NCBI GenBank assembly: GCA_046328225.1 | Contig: JAXLWZ010000001.1 | Span: 62,001 to 126,000 of the forward strand | DNA from: Amarobacillus sp046328225 | Lineage (GTDB): Bacteria; Chloroflexota; Dehalococcoidia; Tepidiformales; Tepidiformaceae | Direction: 5' to 3' | Length of the DNA stretch: 64,000 nucleotides | Shown here: in pieces, positions 8,110 through 17,563 of the stretch | Layout of the letters: each line of letters begins with the position of its first letter | How positions within the stretch are numbered: position 1 is the stretch's first letter | Notes under the pieces: generated by a model | The model's database searches: none | Seen by the model: only the letters and a program-made list of their open reading frames with translations | Told to the model about the DNA's origin: nothing | Program-made: the position numbers and the translations under genes

Positions 8110-9033
8110 TCACGCGCGCAGCGCGTCCCTCACCTCCGCCGCGCGCTCGACCGCTTCCTCCGGGGTGTCCTGGACGTGGATGAGGTTGATGTGGCGCGCA
8201 CCGGCCTCGACGTAGGGCGCGATGAACTCCGCGACTTCGGCGGCCGTGCCGAACGGGGTATAGCGCTCGAAGCGGTCGAAGGGGAGGTGGTAGGTGGCGT
8301 GCATGCCCTCGGCCACGCGCTCGCGGGCCTCTTCGCTGCCCGGCCCGACACTCGTCCAGAACTGCATCCCCGGCTCGATGGCCGAAGGGTCGCGCCCGGC
8401 GGCGATGGCGGCCTCGGCGATGAGCTCCTGCGCCTGCCGGAACCGTTCGACCGATTGCCAGATTCCCGTGTAGCCATCGCCGAAGCGGCCCGCACGCACG
8501 AGCGCGGCATCGCTGCGGCCGCCGACGAACAGCGGCACCGGCCGCAGCGGCTTCGGGTACACCGTGACGTCATGCAGGTCGAAGTGGCGGCCCGTGAAGG
8601 TGACGTGGTCCTCCTCCCAGAGCCGCCGGAGGATCTGCAGCGCCTCGTTCGCGCGCGCGCCGCGATGGCGGGGGTCGATGCCGCAGCTGGTGAACTCGTG
8701 CGGGTCCTCGCCGCCGATGCCGATGCCGAGCACGAGCCGCCCCATGCTCAGCTGGTCGATCTGCGCGCACTGCAGCGCGACGGGCACCGGGTGGCGCAGC
8801 GGCAGCAGGTAGACGGCCGTCTTCAGTTCGATGCGTTCGGTCACGGCGGCGATGGCGCCGAGCGTCACCAGGCCATCGTTGCCGTAGCCGTGGAAGGTGA
8901 CGTGGTCGCCCGCGCAGACGCCATCGAGGCCGAGCGCCTCGGCGCGGCGGGCGGTATCGAGCACCTGCGCGCCCGTCGTGCCGACACGCATGTCCCAGCC
9001 GCGGATCATCACGGAAACGGTTGGAGCGAGCAT
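8110..9033 (-). CDS. LLM-class flavin-dependent oxidoreductase
   Basis: A 307-residue TIM-barrel enzyme of the bacterial luciferase-like (LLM) family that uses F420 or FMN. Visible marks are GLDGVCAGDHVTF, the non-prolyl cis region in ERIELKTAVYLLPLRHPVPV, LVLGIGIGGEDPHEFTSCGI, and PVPLFVGGRSDAALVRAGR followed by GDGYTG. ATG 9033 is preceded by GGAGG. The frame is open upstream through a GA-heptad tract, which would add a non-homologous N-terminus. The substrate is unknown. Confidence 0.88.
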   Translation of the reverse strand: MLAPTVSVMIRGWDMRVGTTGAQVLDTARRAEALGLDGVCAGDHVTFHGYGNDGLVTLGAIAAVTERIELKTAVYLLPLRHPVPVALQCAQIDQLSMGRLVLGIGIGGEDPHEFTSCGIDPRHRGARANEALQILRRLWEEDHVTFTGRHFDLHDVTVYPKPLRPVPLFVGGRSDAALVRAGRFGDGYTGIWQSVERFRQAQELIAEAAIAAGRDPSAIEPGMQFWTSVGPGSEEARERVAEGMHATYHLPFDRFERYTPFGTAAEVAEFIAPYVEAGARHINLIHVQDTPEEAVERAAEVRDALRA

Positions 9034-9046
9034 GGCGCCTCCGGCG

Positions 9047-9074
9047 GAGAAAAGAGAAAGGAGGAAGGAGAAAC
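9047..9074. repeat. GA heptad tract
   Basis: GAGAAAA/GAGAAAG/GAGGAAG units in the leader of the LLM gene (CT-rich when read in gene direction). It is an isolated copy of one module of the composite family. Confidence 0.75.
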
Positions 9075-9250
9075 GGGGTGACCGCTCGCGCGAGTGTAGC
9101 CGGTGAGTGAAACGGCAGGAAACGCTATTTCGGAGCGTAAATCCGGGCACTCCCTGACGTGCCGTTGACTTCCCCACTGGGCAGGGCGCGGCGGGGACTC
9201 TACGGTGGAAAGCGGCCGCTCGCGGAGCGGCATGGATTCAAGGAGGTTGG

Positions 9251-10051
9251 ATGCGCACGTACGCACTTCTGGGGATGGCCGCCATGGCGGCGCTCTCCCT
9301 CACGTTCGCGGCCTGTGGCGGCGATGACGACAGCGGCGATAAGACCGATTCGCCGACCAGCGCCGCGACCACGGCGGCCACTTCGGACCCCGGCAAGACC
9401 GGCGCCCAGGCCACCACGGGCAGCGGCGGCACGGGCAGCGCCACCACCGCGCCCGGTTCGAACACGCCGAGCGGCGGCACGCTCACCGGCTCCGGCGCCG
9501 ATGCCCTCAAGGCGATCCTCAACGACTTCTCCAAGAAGAGCTACCAGGGCAGCTACGACCTGACGGTGAAGGACAGCGCCGGCGTCGAGCAGAAGGGTGC
9601 GCTGACCATCGCGTTCAAGGCGCCGAAGTCCTACTACCAGTTCGCGCTCGGGGGCGGGCAGAGCGGCGACATCATCGTCATCGACGACGGCACGAACAGC
9701 CTGATGTGCACGAAGATCGCCTCGGCCGGGCAGTGCCAGAAGACGAAGTCGGGCCAGAGCAGCCTGTTCTCGAACCCGTTCTCCCTCTCGGAGCTCGAAA
9801 AGAACCTGAGCGGCAACACGAAGGTCACCCAGGTCGCCGACCAGAAGGTCGCGGGCGAGGATTCGAAGTGCTTCCAGATGGAGGACACGAAGGCCATCAC
9901 CTGCTTCTCGAAGAAGGACGGCCTGCTCACGAAGTCCGACATCACGACGAACGGCTCGAAGGTCACGCTCGTGGCCACGAAGGTGAGCACGAGCGTCGAC
10001 GACAAGCTCTTCGAGGCACCCGCGGGCTTCACCGTGACGGCGATGCCGTAG
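9251..10051 (+). CDS. Secreted lipoprotein, LolA/LppX-like candidate
   Basis: A 266-residue lipoprotein. The signal peptide (MRTYALLGMAAMAALSLTF) ends at an AAC lipobox near residue 22. A low-complexity Thr/Ser/Gly/Asp linker (about 23-80) follows, then a globular domain with alternating strands (GSYDLTVKDSAGVEQKGALT, SYYQFALGGGQSGDIIVIDD) and an internal Cys pair suited to disulfide formation (LMCTKIASAGQC). The curved-sheet pattern suggests a LolA/LppX-like carrier for hydrophobic ligands, but this is inference. A strong AAGGAGG lies just upstream. Confidence 0.8.
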   Translation: MRTYALLGMAAMAALSLTFAACGGDDDSGDKTDSPTSAATTAATSDPGKTGAQATTGSGGTGSATTAPGSNTPSGGTLTGSGADALKAILNDFSKKSYQGSYDLTVKDSAGVEQKGALTIAFKAPKSYYQFALGGGQSGDIIVIDDGTNSLMCTKIASAGQCQKTKSGQSSLFSNPFSLSELEKNLSGNTKVTQVADQKVAGEDSKCFQMEDTKAITCFSKKDGLLTKSDITTNGSKVTLVATKVSTSVDDKLFEAPAGFTVTAMP

Positions 10052-10052
10052 G

Positions 10053-10187
10053 GAGTTCCAAGTTCCCGGTTCCCAGTACCCAGCGGCAACCCCGGGGGAG
10101 GCAGTCTCCCCCGGGGTTGTCCCAAGCCTCGAGCCTCGAACCTCGCGCCTCGAGCCCTTTTCTCTTTCCTCTTTTCTCCTTTCTCTC
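10053..10187. repeat. Full composite heptad element
   Basis: It starts 2 bp after the lipoprotein stop with AGTTCCA/AGTTCCC/GGTTCCC units. It continues with a near-perfect GCAACCCCGGGGGAG/CTCCCCCGGGGTTG stem, CCTCGAG/CCTCGAA/CCTCGCG units and a CTTTTCT tract. Confidence 0.9.
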
Positions 10188-10244
10188 CACGAGCCCGTAA
10201 GGCTCGTTCAGCCGATACTGCGAGAACCGAGGAGGTGGGCTAGC

Positions 10245-10526
10245 ATGAGCACGATGACGGAAGAACCGCGCGACGATGCGAAGGTCAGCCTCACCGTTCG
10301 CCAGGACGCCGAACTCGTTTCGATGCCTCGCTGTGCCCGCTGCAAGCTGAAGTACCTGCCTGCCCGCTCCACGAGCGCGCTGCGCCTGACCTATTGCAGC
10401 TTCCTCTGCGAACTCGGGGACCTCGGCTTCAGCATGACCGGGCTCGAGACCATGGAGCGCGCGCGCAAGGACGACACCGGCGCGTCCGCCGAACCCCCCG
10501 CCGCGGAGCCCGCGGGGGCAAGGTAG
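10245..10526 (+). CDS. Small zinc-ribbon-like protein
   Basis: A 93-residue protein starting at ATG 10245 after GGAGGTGGG. The core CARCKLKYLPARS followed by YCSFLCELGD has two Cys pairs about 22 residues apart, fitting one zinc site. The tail is Ala/Pro/Glu-rich and probably disordered. No partner is suggested by the neighbours, and the family is not recognised. Confidence 0.65.
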   Translation: MSTMTEEPRDDAKVSLTVRQDAELVSMPRCARCKLKYLPARSTSALRLTYCSFLCELGDLGFSMTGLETMERARKDDTGASAEPPAAEPAGAR

Positions 10527-10923
10527 CCAAGTTCCCAGTGGCCAGTTCCCAGTTCCCAGGGGATCAGCCCTGTGTGGGGCGAAAGCTGGCGCCGGGGTTG
10601 CCCCAAACCAGTCGCGCCGCCTGATTCCCAGAAGAACCGTGTCCGCCAAAACGGGGTAACCCCGCTCGAGCCCCGGTAACCCGGGGAGACGAGCACCCGG
10701 CACGGGGTTGATCCCCTGGCAACTGACCACTGGGAACTGGGAACTCGCCCCGTTATTTTACGAAAAGGGCTTGCCGGGCGCCCTAGCGCGTGCTAAAAAG
10801 TTGGTGGGCCAGCGCTGGGTGTCGTGTCCGCTCCACACATCCACCGGCCCTTTTCTTTGCCCTTCGCGAGCCGCCCCCCGGGGCGGCTTTTCGTGGCCGC
10901 CGGCCGAGGAGCGCGCGCGCCGC
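10527..10923. other. Gene-free 397-bp gap: double heptad element and possible small RNA
   Basis: From 10530 to about 10752 there are two opposed AGTTCCC/GGGAACT arrays enclosing several GGGGTTG-type stems (GGGGATCAGCCC, GGGGTAACCCCG, GGGGTTGATCCCC). From 10771 the sequence changes: TTGCCG (10771-10776), 16 bp, CTAAAA (10793-10798), then a GC-rich segment capable of base pairing (GGTGG at 10803 with CCACC at 10841). It ends in a terminator at 10870-10893. No convincing coding frame is seen. Confidence 0.6.
10870..10893 (+). terminator. Rho-independent terminator with no plus-strand gene before it
   Basis: A GCCGCCCC/GGGGCGGC stem followed by TTTT reads on the plus strand. The nearest annotated plus-strand gene ends 340 bp upstream, so it may end a small RNA that starts near 10805. 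Confidence 0.6.
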
Positions 10924-11361
10924 TCAGCGGATTTCGAACTCCGTCTTCATGCCTTCCTTGAAGTGGTCGTAGGTGCTCCCCGCTTCGCCCGGGACGAGCA
11001 CGCAGGCCAGCACATACTTGCCCGCCGGGAGGTCGAGCGTGATTTCGCCGCTCTTGCCCGGGTCCACATCCTCGACTTCACCGGTGTTGTCGAACGAGCC
11101 ATCCTCCTTCACGCGCAGGACCGCCAGCTCGTGCACCATTGATTTGCTCGCGTTCGTGGCGCGGAAGCGGATGGGGCCGGCGGGCGCCGAGGGCACGTTC
11201 GGCTTCATCGCGAACTCGATCATCTCGACCTCGACCGTGGCCTTCGGCGCCTTCTTCGTGAGGTACGGGTTGGCCGATCCGGCATCCGTATCCTCACCAC
11301 CGCAGGCGGCGAGCACGAACGAACCACCCGCGACGAGCGCGGCTGCAAAGCGGAGAAGCAT
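10924..11361 (-). CDS. Cupredoxin-like lipoprotein
   Basis: A 145-residue exported lipoprotein. The signal peptide MLLRFAAALVAGGSFVLAAC has a clear lipobox (LAAC). The mature domain is a small beta sandwich with a plausible type I copper set: His in MVHELAV, Cys in YVLACVLVPG, His in STYDHFKEG and Met in EGM at the C-terminus. It therefore probably carries electrons or buffers copper at the cell surface. ATG 11361 is preferred over ATG 11379 because AAGGGAAAG sits just before it. A palindrome resembling a DtxR-family operator lies 43 bp upstream, overlapping the likely -10. Confidence 0.8.
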   Translation of the reverse strand: MLLRFAAALVAGGSFVLAACGGEDTDAGSANPYLTKKAPKATVEVEMIEFAMKPNVPSAPAGPIRFRATNASKSMVHELAVLRVKEDGSFDNTGEVEDVDPGKSGEITLDLPAGKYVLACVLVPGEAGSTYDHFKEGMKTEFEIR

Positions 11362-11403
11362 GTTCTTTCCCTTGAGCAAGATAGTGGGGACAAGCGAAGG
11401 ATA

Positions 11404-11417
11404 TTAGGCATGCCTAA
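11404..11417. promoter_or_regulatory. Perfect palindrome, DtxR/MntR-like operator candidate
   Basis: TTAGGCATGCCTAA is a perfect 14-bp palindrome whose TTAGGC half-site resembles metal-dependent DtxR/IdeR/MntR-family boxes. On the minus strand it runs into TAATAT, a good -10 for the cupredoxin lipoprotein gene, so binding would block transcription. Assignment to the family is by resemblance only. Confidence 0.5.
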
Positions 11418-11492
11418 CTACGCGCAAGTGGTGCGCCTCCCGAGCGCGGCCGGGCATGGTGGCCCCCCGCCGCGCCCGCGTAAGCTCTCACC

Positions 11493-12521
11493 ATGCTCCC
11501 CATCCAACCCATGCTCGCGAAGCTTACCCCCGCCATCCCTCGCGGCCCCGGCTGGCTCTACGAACCGAAGTGGGATGGCTTCCGCACCATTCTCGCCTTC
11601 GATGGCCAGGCCGTGACCCTCCAGAGCCGCGACCTCAAGCCCCTCGGCCGCTACTTCCCGGAGGTGGTCGAAGGGGTCGCGCGCGTGCTCCCCGGGCCGG
11701 CCGTGCTCGATGGCGAGACCGTGATCATGGGCGCGCGCGGCATCGATTTCGAGGCCCTGCAGCTGCGCCTGCACCCGGCGGAATCGCGCGTGCGCAAGCT
11801 CGCCGCCGAGACGCCCGCCGCCTTCGTCGCCTTCGACATCCTCTCCGAAGGGAGCGAGGACCTGCGCCAGCGGCCCTTCGCCGAGCGTCGCGCCCGCCTC
11901 GCCGCCTTCCTCGCGAACGTGCCGCCGCCCGTCTACCTCACTCCTGCGACCAACGACGCGGACATCGCGCAGGACTGGTTCGACCGCTTCGAGGGCGCGG
12001 GTTTCGATGGCGTCATCGCGAAGCCGCTCGCGCAGGCCTACCAGCCGGGTGTGCGCGCGATGGCGAAGATCAAGCACCTGCGCACCGCCGATTGCGTCGT
12101 CGGCGGCTTTCGCTGGCTCAAGGGCGAAGAGGGCCGCGCCGTGGGCTCCCTCCTCCTCGGGCTGTACGACGACGCGGGCACGATCCACTTCGTCGGGCAC
12201 ACCTCCAGCTTCAAGGCCGATGAAAAGCGCAACCTGGTGGAGCTGCTCGCGCCGTACCGCACCGGGGACGAGGGCGACGGCTTCGGACAGGGCCGCACGC
12301 CCGGCGCGCCCAGCCGCTGGACCTCCGGCAAGGACCTTTCGTGGGAGCGGCTGCGACCCGAGCTCGTCTGCGAAGTGACCTTCGACTACCTGCAGGGGCC
12401 GCGCTTTCGCCATGCGGCCACCTTCCAGCGCTGGCGCCCCGACCGCGACCCGCATTCGTGCCGCTTCGACCAGTTCGAGGCCGTGGTGCCCGCCGAGCTG
12501 CGCGCGCTCTTCGAGACGTAG
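11493..12521 (+). CDS. Stand-alone ATP-dependent DNA ligase (LigC/LigD ligase-domain type)
   Basis: A 342-residue ATP-dependent DNA ligase. The adenylated lysine is Lys26 in YEPKWDGFR. Further nucleotidyltransferase motifs are LDGETVIM, AFVAFDILSEG, GFDGVIAKP and MAKIKHLRTADCVVGGF. The OB domain follows, ending in ELVCEVTFDYLQGPRFRHAA. Its length matches ligase-only forms without polymerase or nuclease domains. Such enzymes seal nicks in repair, sometimes with Ku; no ku gene is in the window. It starts at ATG 11493, divergent from the cupredoxin gene. Confidence 0.9.
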   Translation: MLPIQPMLAKLTPAIPRGPGWLYEPKWDGFRTILAFDGQAVTLQSRDLKPLGRYFPEVVEGVARVLPGPAVLDGETVIMGARGIDFEALQLRLHPAESRVRKLAAETPAAFVAFDILSEGSEDLRQRPFAERRARLAAFLANVPPPVYLTPATNDADIAQDWFDRFEGAGFDGVIAKPLAQAYQPGVRAMAKIKHLRTADCVVGGFRWLKGEEGRAVGSLLLGLYDDAGTIHFVGHTSSFKADEKRNLVELLAPYRTGDEGDGFGQGRTPGAPSRWTSGKDLSWERLRPELVCEVTFDYLQGPRFRHAATFQRWRPDRDPHSCRFDQFEAVVPAELRALFET

Positions 12522-12599
12522 CCGGGGCGGCCCACCGGTACAGGGCGGGGGGCCCGGGCGGCCATGCCACGCCCCACCCGTCGCGCTAGGCTGGATGGG

Positions 12600-13489
<890 letters not shown>

Positions 13490-13493
<4 letters not shown>

Positions 13494-15196
13494 GCCGTTT
13501 CCCCGTCTTCCGGAAGACGTTGCGAGACCAGCGCTTCGCGATCGCGGGCATCGGCTTCGCGCTGTTCGTGCTGGCCGCCTTCCACATCGCCATCTACCCG
13601 GCGTACCGCGATAGCTTCTCCGAGCTCGAGCTGGGGATGTTCGAAGGCATGGCCGGCGATGCGGGCGGGATCACCAGTCCCGCGGGCTTCCTCACGAACG
13701 AATACTTCGGCTGGGCGCCCATCCTCGTCGTCGTGCTCGTGGTCATCGGCGCGACGGGCACGACGCTCGGCGAGGAGACGGGCGGGACCATGGACCTGCT
13801 CCTCGCGCAGCCGATCCGGCGCTGGCGCATGGTCGCGGAGAAGGCGGCCGCCATCGCCCTCGGCGCGCTGATCGCCATCCTCTGCGGGTGGGGCGGGTTC
13901 CTCTTCGGGAAGCTGTTCCAGGGCTTCGACCTTGGTCCCGTGCGCCTGCTCGAAGGCGTGCTCTCGACGGTGCCGCTGGCGCTCCTCTACCTCTCCGTCT
14001 CGCTGCTGGCGGCGACGCTGTTGCCATCGCGGACGCTCGCCGCATCCGCCGCCATCGGCCTGCTGGTGGCGGACTACATGCTCAACCTGGTGGGGTCGCT
14101 GGTGTCCGCCGCGGACCCGTACCGGAACCTCTCGCCCTACTACTGGTCCGATGCCGGGCACTACCTGGTCCATGGATTCGATCCCCTGCGCGCGGGGGGC
14201 ATCCTCGCCGTGGCGGCGGTGCTGTTCGGGCTCGCGATGGCCGCCTTCGAACGCCGCGACATCACCCCCGGCGGCCGCGAGTGGTCGCTCCTCCATCGCC
14301 GCCCGCACCTGCCCGAGGAGCCCGCACCGGCCGCCGGCGCGGCCGCGGGCGCGACGGTGGCCACCCGCCGCGTGCGCTGGACGGGCTTCCCCGTGTTCGC
14401 CAAGACGCTGCGCGATCAGCGCTTCTCCATGACGGCCATGGGGTTCGTGATGTTCGCCGTCGCCATCCTCATCGCCGCCATCTTCCCGACCTACCGCAAG
14501 CAGTTCGAAGGCATCGAGCTGCCGTCCATCTACCAGGGGATGATGGGCGAAGCGACCGACTTCTCCTCGCCCGAAGGTTTCTTCGGGGTCGAATTCTTCT
14601 GGTGGACGCCGATCCTGCTGCTCGTGCTCGCGGCCATCCACGGCACGGGCGCCATCGCGGGCGAAGAGTCCGCCGGGTCGCTCGACCTGCTGTTGGCCCA
14701 GCCGATGAAGCGCTGGCGGCTGCTCGCGGAGAAGGTCGCGGCCATGGTCGTGGGCATCGCGGGGGCTGCGCTCTGCGGCTGGCTGGGGTTCCTCGTCATC
14801 TCGCCCGTAATCGACCTCGACCTCACGCCCTGGCGGCTGCTGGCGGCGACGCTTTCGATGCTGCCGCTCGTCTACCTCTTCCTGGGCATCGCGCTCCTCG
14901 CCGCGGCGTTCTTCCCGTCGCGCGCGCTCGCCTCGGCGACGGTCATCGGGCTGATCGTGGCCGGGTGGTTCCTGAACAGCCTGGGCGCGACCGTGGACCT
15001 GCTCGACCCGTGGCGCGTGGCGACGCCGTTCTACTGGTTCGATGGCGGCGGCGTGCTGCTCCACGGGTTCGATTTCGCGCGGTCGGGGGCGATGTTCGCC
15101 GTCGCCGTCGCGCTCTTCGCCGCCGCGTTGCTCGCGTTCGAACGCCGCGATATTTCCGCTAGCGGCCGCGAATGGTCCCTGCGCCGCCGCCGCTGA
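13490..15196 (+). CDS. ABC-2 permease, internal tandem duplication
   Basis: A 568-residue membrane protein made of two homologous halves (about 1-285 and 297-568). Each half begins with FPVF.KTLRDQRF, contains GGTMDLLLAQPIRRWR or AGSLDLLLAQPMKRWR, and ends AFERRDITPGGREWSL or AFERRDISASGREWSL. Each half has about six hydrophobic helices, so the gene encodes a covalently joined permease pair of about 12 helices. An Ala-rich linker joins the halves. It starts at GTG 13490, overlapping the ATPase stop. The substrate is unknown. Confidence 0.9.
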
Positions 15197-15212
15197 CCGC
15201 CCGCGAACATGG

Positions 15213-15575
15213 TCAGCCTTCCGCCACCTCGATCGCGACGGGGAGGGAGGTATCGGCCCAGGTCCGGAGGCTCTTGTCGTAGGTCGGCTGGTACTTGTCG
15301 TGGAGGAGCACGCGCGCGCGGGCGTCCTCGGGCGTGCCCGGCGCCACCACCCGTGCCCGGGCGGCGTACGTCACCCCACGGATGCGCACGGACACGGCAG
15401 GCTCGCGCTGGAGATTTCGCACCCAATGCGCGCGCTCCCGGCCGCCGGCCATGAGGAACAACACGTCCCCCTCAAGCGCGAACCAGATCTCGATCTCGCG
15501 CGGTTCGCCGCTCACACGCCCGCGCGTGGTCAGGTAGCAGTACGGTTCGGTCGCGATGGAGGGGTCGAAGGGCAT
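15213..15575 (-). CDS. Deazaflavin-dependent nitroreductase-family protein
   Basis: A 120-residue split beta-barrel of the F420-binding nitroreductase (Ddn/FDOR) type. Typical stretches are YLTTRGRVSGEPREIEIWF, LFLMAGGRERAHWVRNLQ and PAVSVRIRGVTYAARARV. It is likely to use F420H2 or bind a flavin; the substrate is unknown. The ATG at 15575 begins exactly where homologues begin. Together with the two LLM enzymes it hints at F420 metabolism in this organism (inference). Confidence 0.85.
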   Translation of the reverse strand: MPFDPSIATEPYCYLTTRGRVSGEPREIEIWFALEGDVLFLMAGGRERAHWVRNLQREPAVSVRIRGVTYAARARVVAPGTPEDARARVLLHDKYQPTYDKSLRTWADTSLPVAIEVAEG

Positions 15576-15610
15576 GCGGCATTGTAGCGGCCTGCCCGGC
15601 TCCGGTGCGG

Positions 15611-16153
15611 CTACGGCGCCGGCGCAAGTGCCCGGACGACGACCGTGTGACGCGATTCGCTGTCCGGGACGCCACGGATGCCGGTCTCGATGCTCACGGG
15701 CACGCCGTTCGCGCCATAGGTCACGAGCACGTACGAGACGCCGTCCTCCGTGGGCCGCTCGGCCATCGCGCCGCCCGCGAGCATCCTCCCGATGAGCGCG
15801 AACAGCCCCTCGACCGTGAACACGCCGGTGCCCGCCGGACACGGGATCTCGTCGGCGCCCGCGATCGTGCAGTGCTCACTCGTCGCGACGGGCACGCCGC
15901 CGCGCACGGTCGATTCGAACGTGAACACCAGCGGCCAGCCCCGGATGGTGTAGGTCAGCGCGTAGTCCTGGATGCGCGCGTTCGCCCACGCGGCCTCGGC
16001 GGCGGCGAGCGCGGCGGCGCCGGGCCCGGGCGTGCTATCGGCGGCGATGCCGGGCAGCACCAGCCGCGTCACCATCGCCGGCTGAGCGGCGGCCCGCCCC
16101 GCTATCAGCGGCAGCACGCAGCAGAGGATGGCAACGACACGCGCGGCGTTCAT
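15611..16153 (-). CDS. Secreted protein, DUF6174-like
   Basis: A 180-residue protein with a cleavable signal peptide (MNAARVVAILCCVLPLIAG, cut near AAAQ). The mature part has AEAAWANARIQDYALTYTI, FTFESTVRGGVPV, FTVEGLFALIGRML and a YVLVTYGANGVPVSIE ending, a pattern I associate with DUF6174. Two cysteines (HCTIAG and IPCPAG) may form a disulfide. Function unknown; it stands next to a divergent beta-lactamase-like gene. Confidence 0.75.
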   Translation of the reverse strand: MNAARVVAILCCVLPLIAGRAAAQPAMVTRLVLPGIAADSTPGPGAAALAAAEAAWANARIQDYALTYTIRGWPLVFTFESTVRGGVPVATSEHCTIAGADEIPCPAGTGVFTVEGLFALIGRMLAGGAMAERPTEDGVSYVLVTYGANGVPVSIETGIRGVPDSESRHTVVVRALAPAP

Positions 16154-16319
16154 GCCTCCAGCGTGCCGAAAAACCGGCCGCCCGGGAAGGTATCACGCAC
16201 CGGGGTGACAAACGCGATCCCAACCTGTCGCGAAGTTGCCACGATGGCGGCCGCGGCGCGAGGACCCGGCCACGCTTCATGCCCTCCTGTGGGCGGCCGC
16301 CGCCGCCACGGAGGCACCC

Positions 16320-17215
16320 GTGCGCGGACCTCGCCATCTCGTCATCGTGGTGGTGCTCGCGGTCGCGGCCGGGGGCATCGCCTTCGCCGCCACCCGCAGC
16401 GGCGAAGGCGCCCGCGCGGGCACCGCCGCGCCCGTGGTGGACTGGACGCTCGCACCCGGCGCGGCCCCGACCGCGCACCACGTCGCGCCCCGGACCGCGC
16501 CATTGGCGGCGCTTTCGGCCGGCGCCGACCGCTCGCTCGCGGCCCTCGATGGCGATTGGGGCGTCGCCGTCATCGACCCCGCGAGCGGACCCGCTACGAA
16601 GCGAACGCGGAGCAGTACTTCCCGCTCGCCTCCGTGACGAAGGTGGTCATCCTGGTGACGCTGCTGGGGCAGGCGCAGGATGCCCACCGCGCGCTCACCG
16701 CCGAGGAGCGCGACCTCGCCACCCAAATGATCACCGTCAGCGACAACGACGCCGCCATCGCCCTCTGGGACCGCATCGGCGGGACGGCGGGCATGCAGGC
16801 GTACCTCGACGGCGCCGGCCTGCGCGGCATCCGTCCCGCTTCGCCCGAGCAATCCTGGGGCGACACGGAGGCGACGCCACGAGGCCTCGCCACGCTGCTC
16901 GCACGCCTGCGGGGCGGCGAACTCCTCGACAAGACCAACCGAGCCTTCGCGCTCGCGCTTATGACCGCCGTCACGGAGGAGCAGCGCTGGGGCGCGAGCG
17001 CCGCCTTCGCCGGCGAGCGGGACATCGCCATCAAGAACGGTTGGTACCCGGCGGATGACGGCTGGCGCGTCGCGAGCACCGCCTTCCGCCCTGATCCGCG
17101 CGAGCCGCTCGTCGTGGTCGTGCTTTCGCAGCACCAGCCGGACTTCGATTCCGCCGTGGCCGGCATCGAGGAGATCGCGAGCGCGATCGGAGCCGCCGCC
17201 GAGGGCTCCAGGGGC
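16320..17215 (+). pseudogene. Class A beta-lactamase-like serine hydrolase, frameshifted
   Basis: The N-terminal part from GTG 16320 (after GGAGG) encodes a signal anchor (HLVIVVVLAVAAGGIAFAA) and continues to DGDWGVAVIDPASG. The homologous continuation TRYEANAEQYFPLASVTKV is in the neighbouring frame. One base appears missing near 16590 (GCGAGCGGACCC). The second part has the SVTK nucleophile tetrad, the SDN loop (ITVSDNDAA) and KNG in place of KTG. After the domain ends near 17200, the second frame has no stop and runs antisense through the next genes, so the 3' end is also abnormal. Either decay or sequence error. Confidence 0.7.
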
Positions 17216-17563
17216 CTACCCGTACCGGCGGACGTCGAAGCCCATGCGCTCGGCGTTGCGGAGGAACCAGTCGCCGACCGCTTCCTCGGGGGTGCGCCCC
17301 GACCCCGCGCGCGCCGATTCGTCGTCCTCGGCCATCCACGAACCGTGCGACCCGCGCACCCGCAGGACGGGCCAGCGCCCGCCGACGATGCGATAGCCGC
17401 TCCCGAATTCCGGGCGCGGCGGGCGTCCGAAGGAGTGCGTCGTGTTCGGGTCGCGGCGCGTCGTGGGGCCCACATCGGATTTCGCGTCCTGCTGGTGGGC
17501 GTCGTAGCGGGTGCCCTCGAGCGCGCCCTCCCACCCATGGAAGCCGGGGCCGCGGTACTTCAC
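17216..17563 (-). CDS. Conserved-looking hypothetical protein coupled to a thioredoxin-fold gene
   Basis: A 115-residue protein starting at GTG 17563, which overlaps the upstream stop codon (GTGA). Such coupling supports it being real. The sequence begins YRGPGFHGWEGALEGTRYDA, has a polar middle (QQDAKSDVGPTTRRDPNTTH), and ends with EEAVGDWFLRNAERMGFDVR. No metal or catalytic motif stands out. It probably acts with the upstream thioredoxin-fold protein. Confidence 0.6.
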   Translation of the reverse strand: MKYRGPGFHGWEGALEGTRYDAHQQDAKSDVGPTTRRDPNTTHSFGRPPRPEFGSGYRIVGGRWPVLRVRGSHGSWMAEDDESARAGSGRTPEEAVGDWFLRNAERMGFDVRRYG

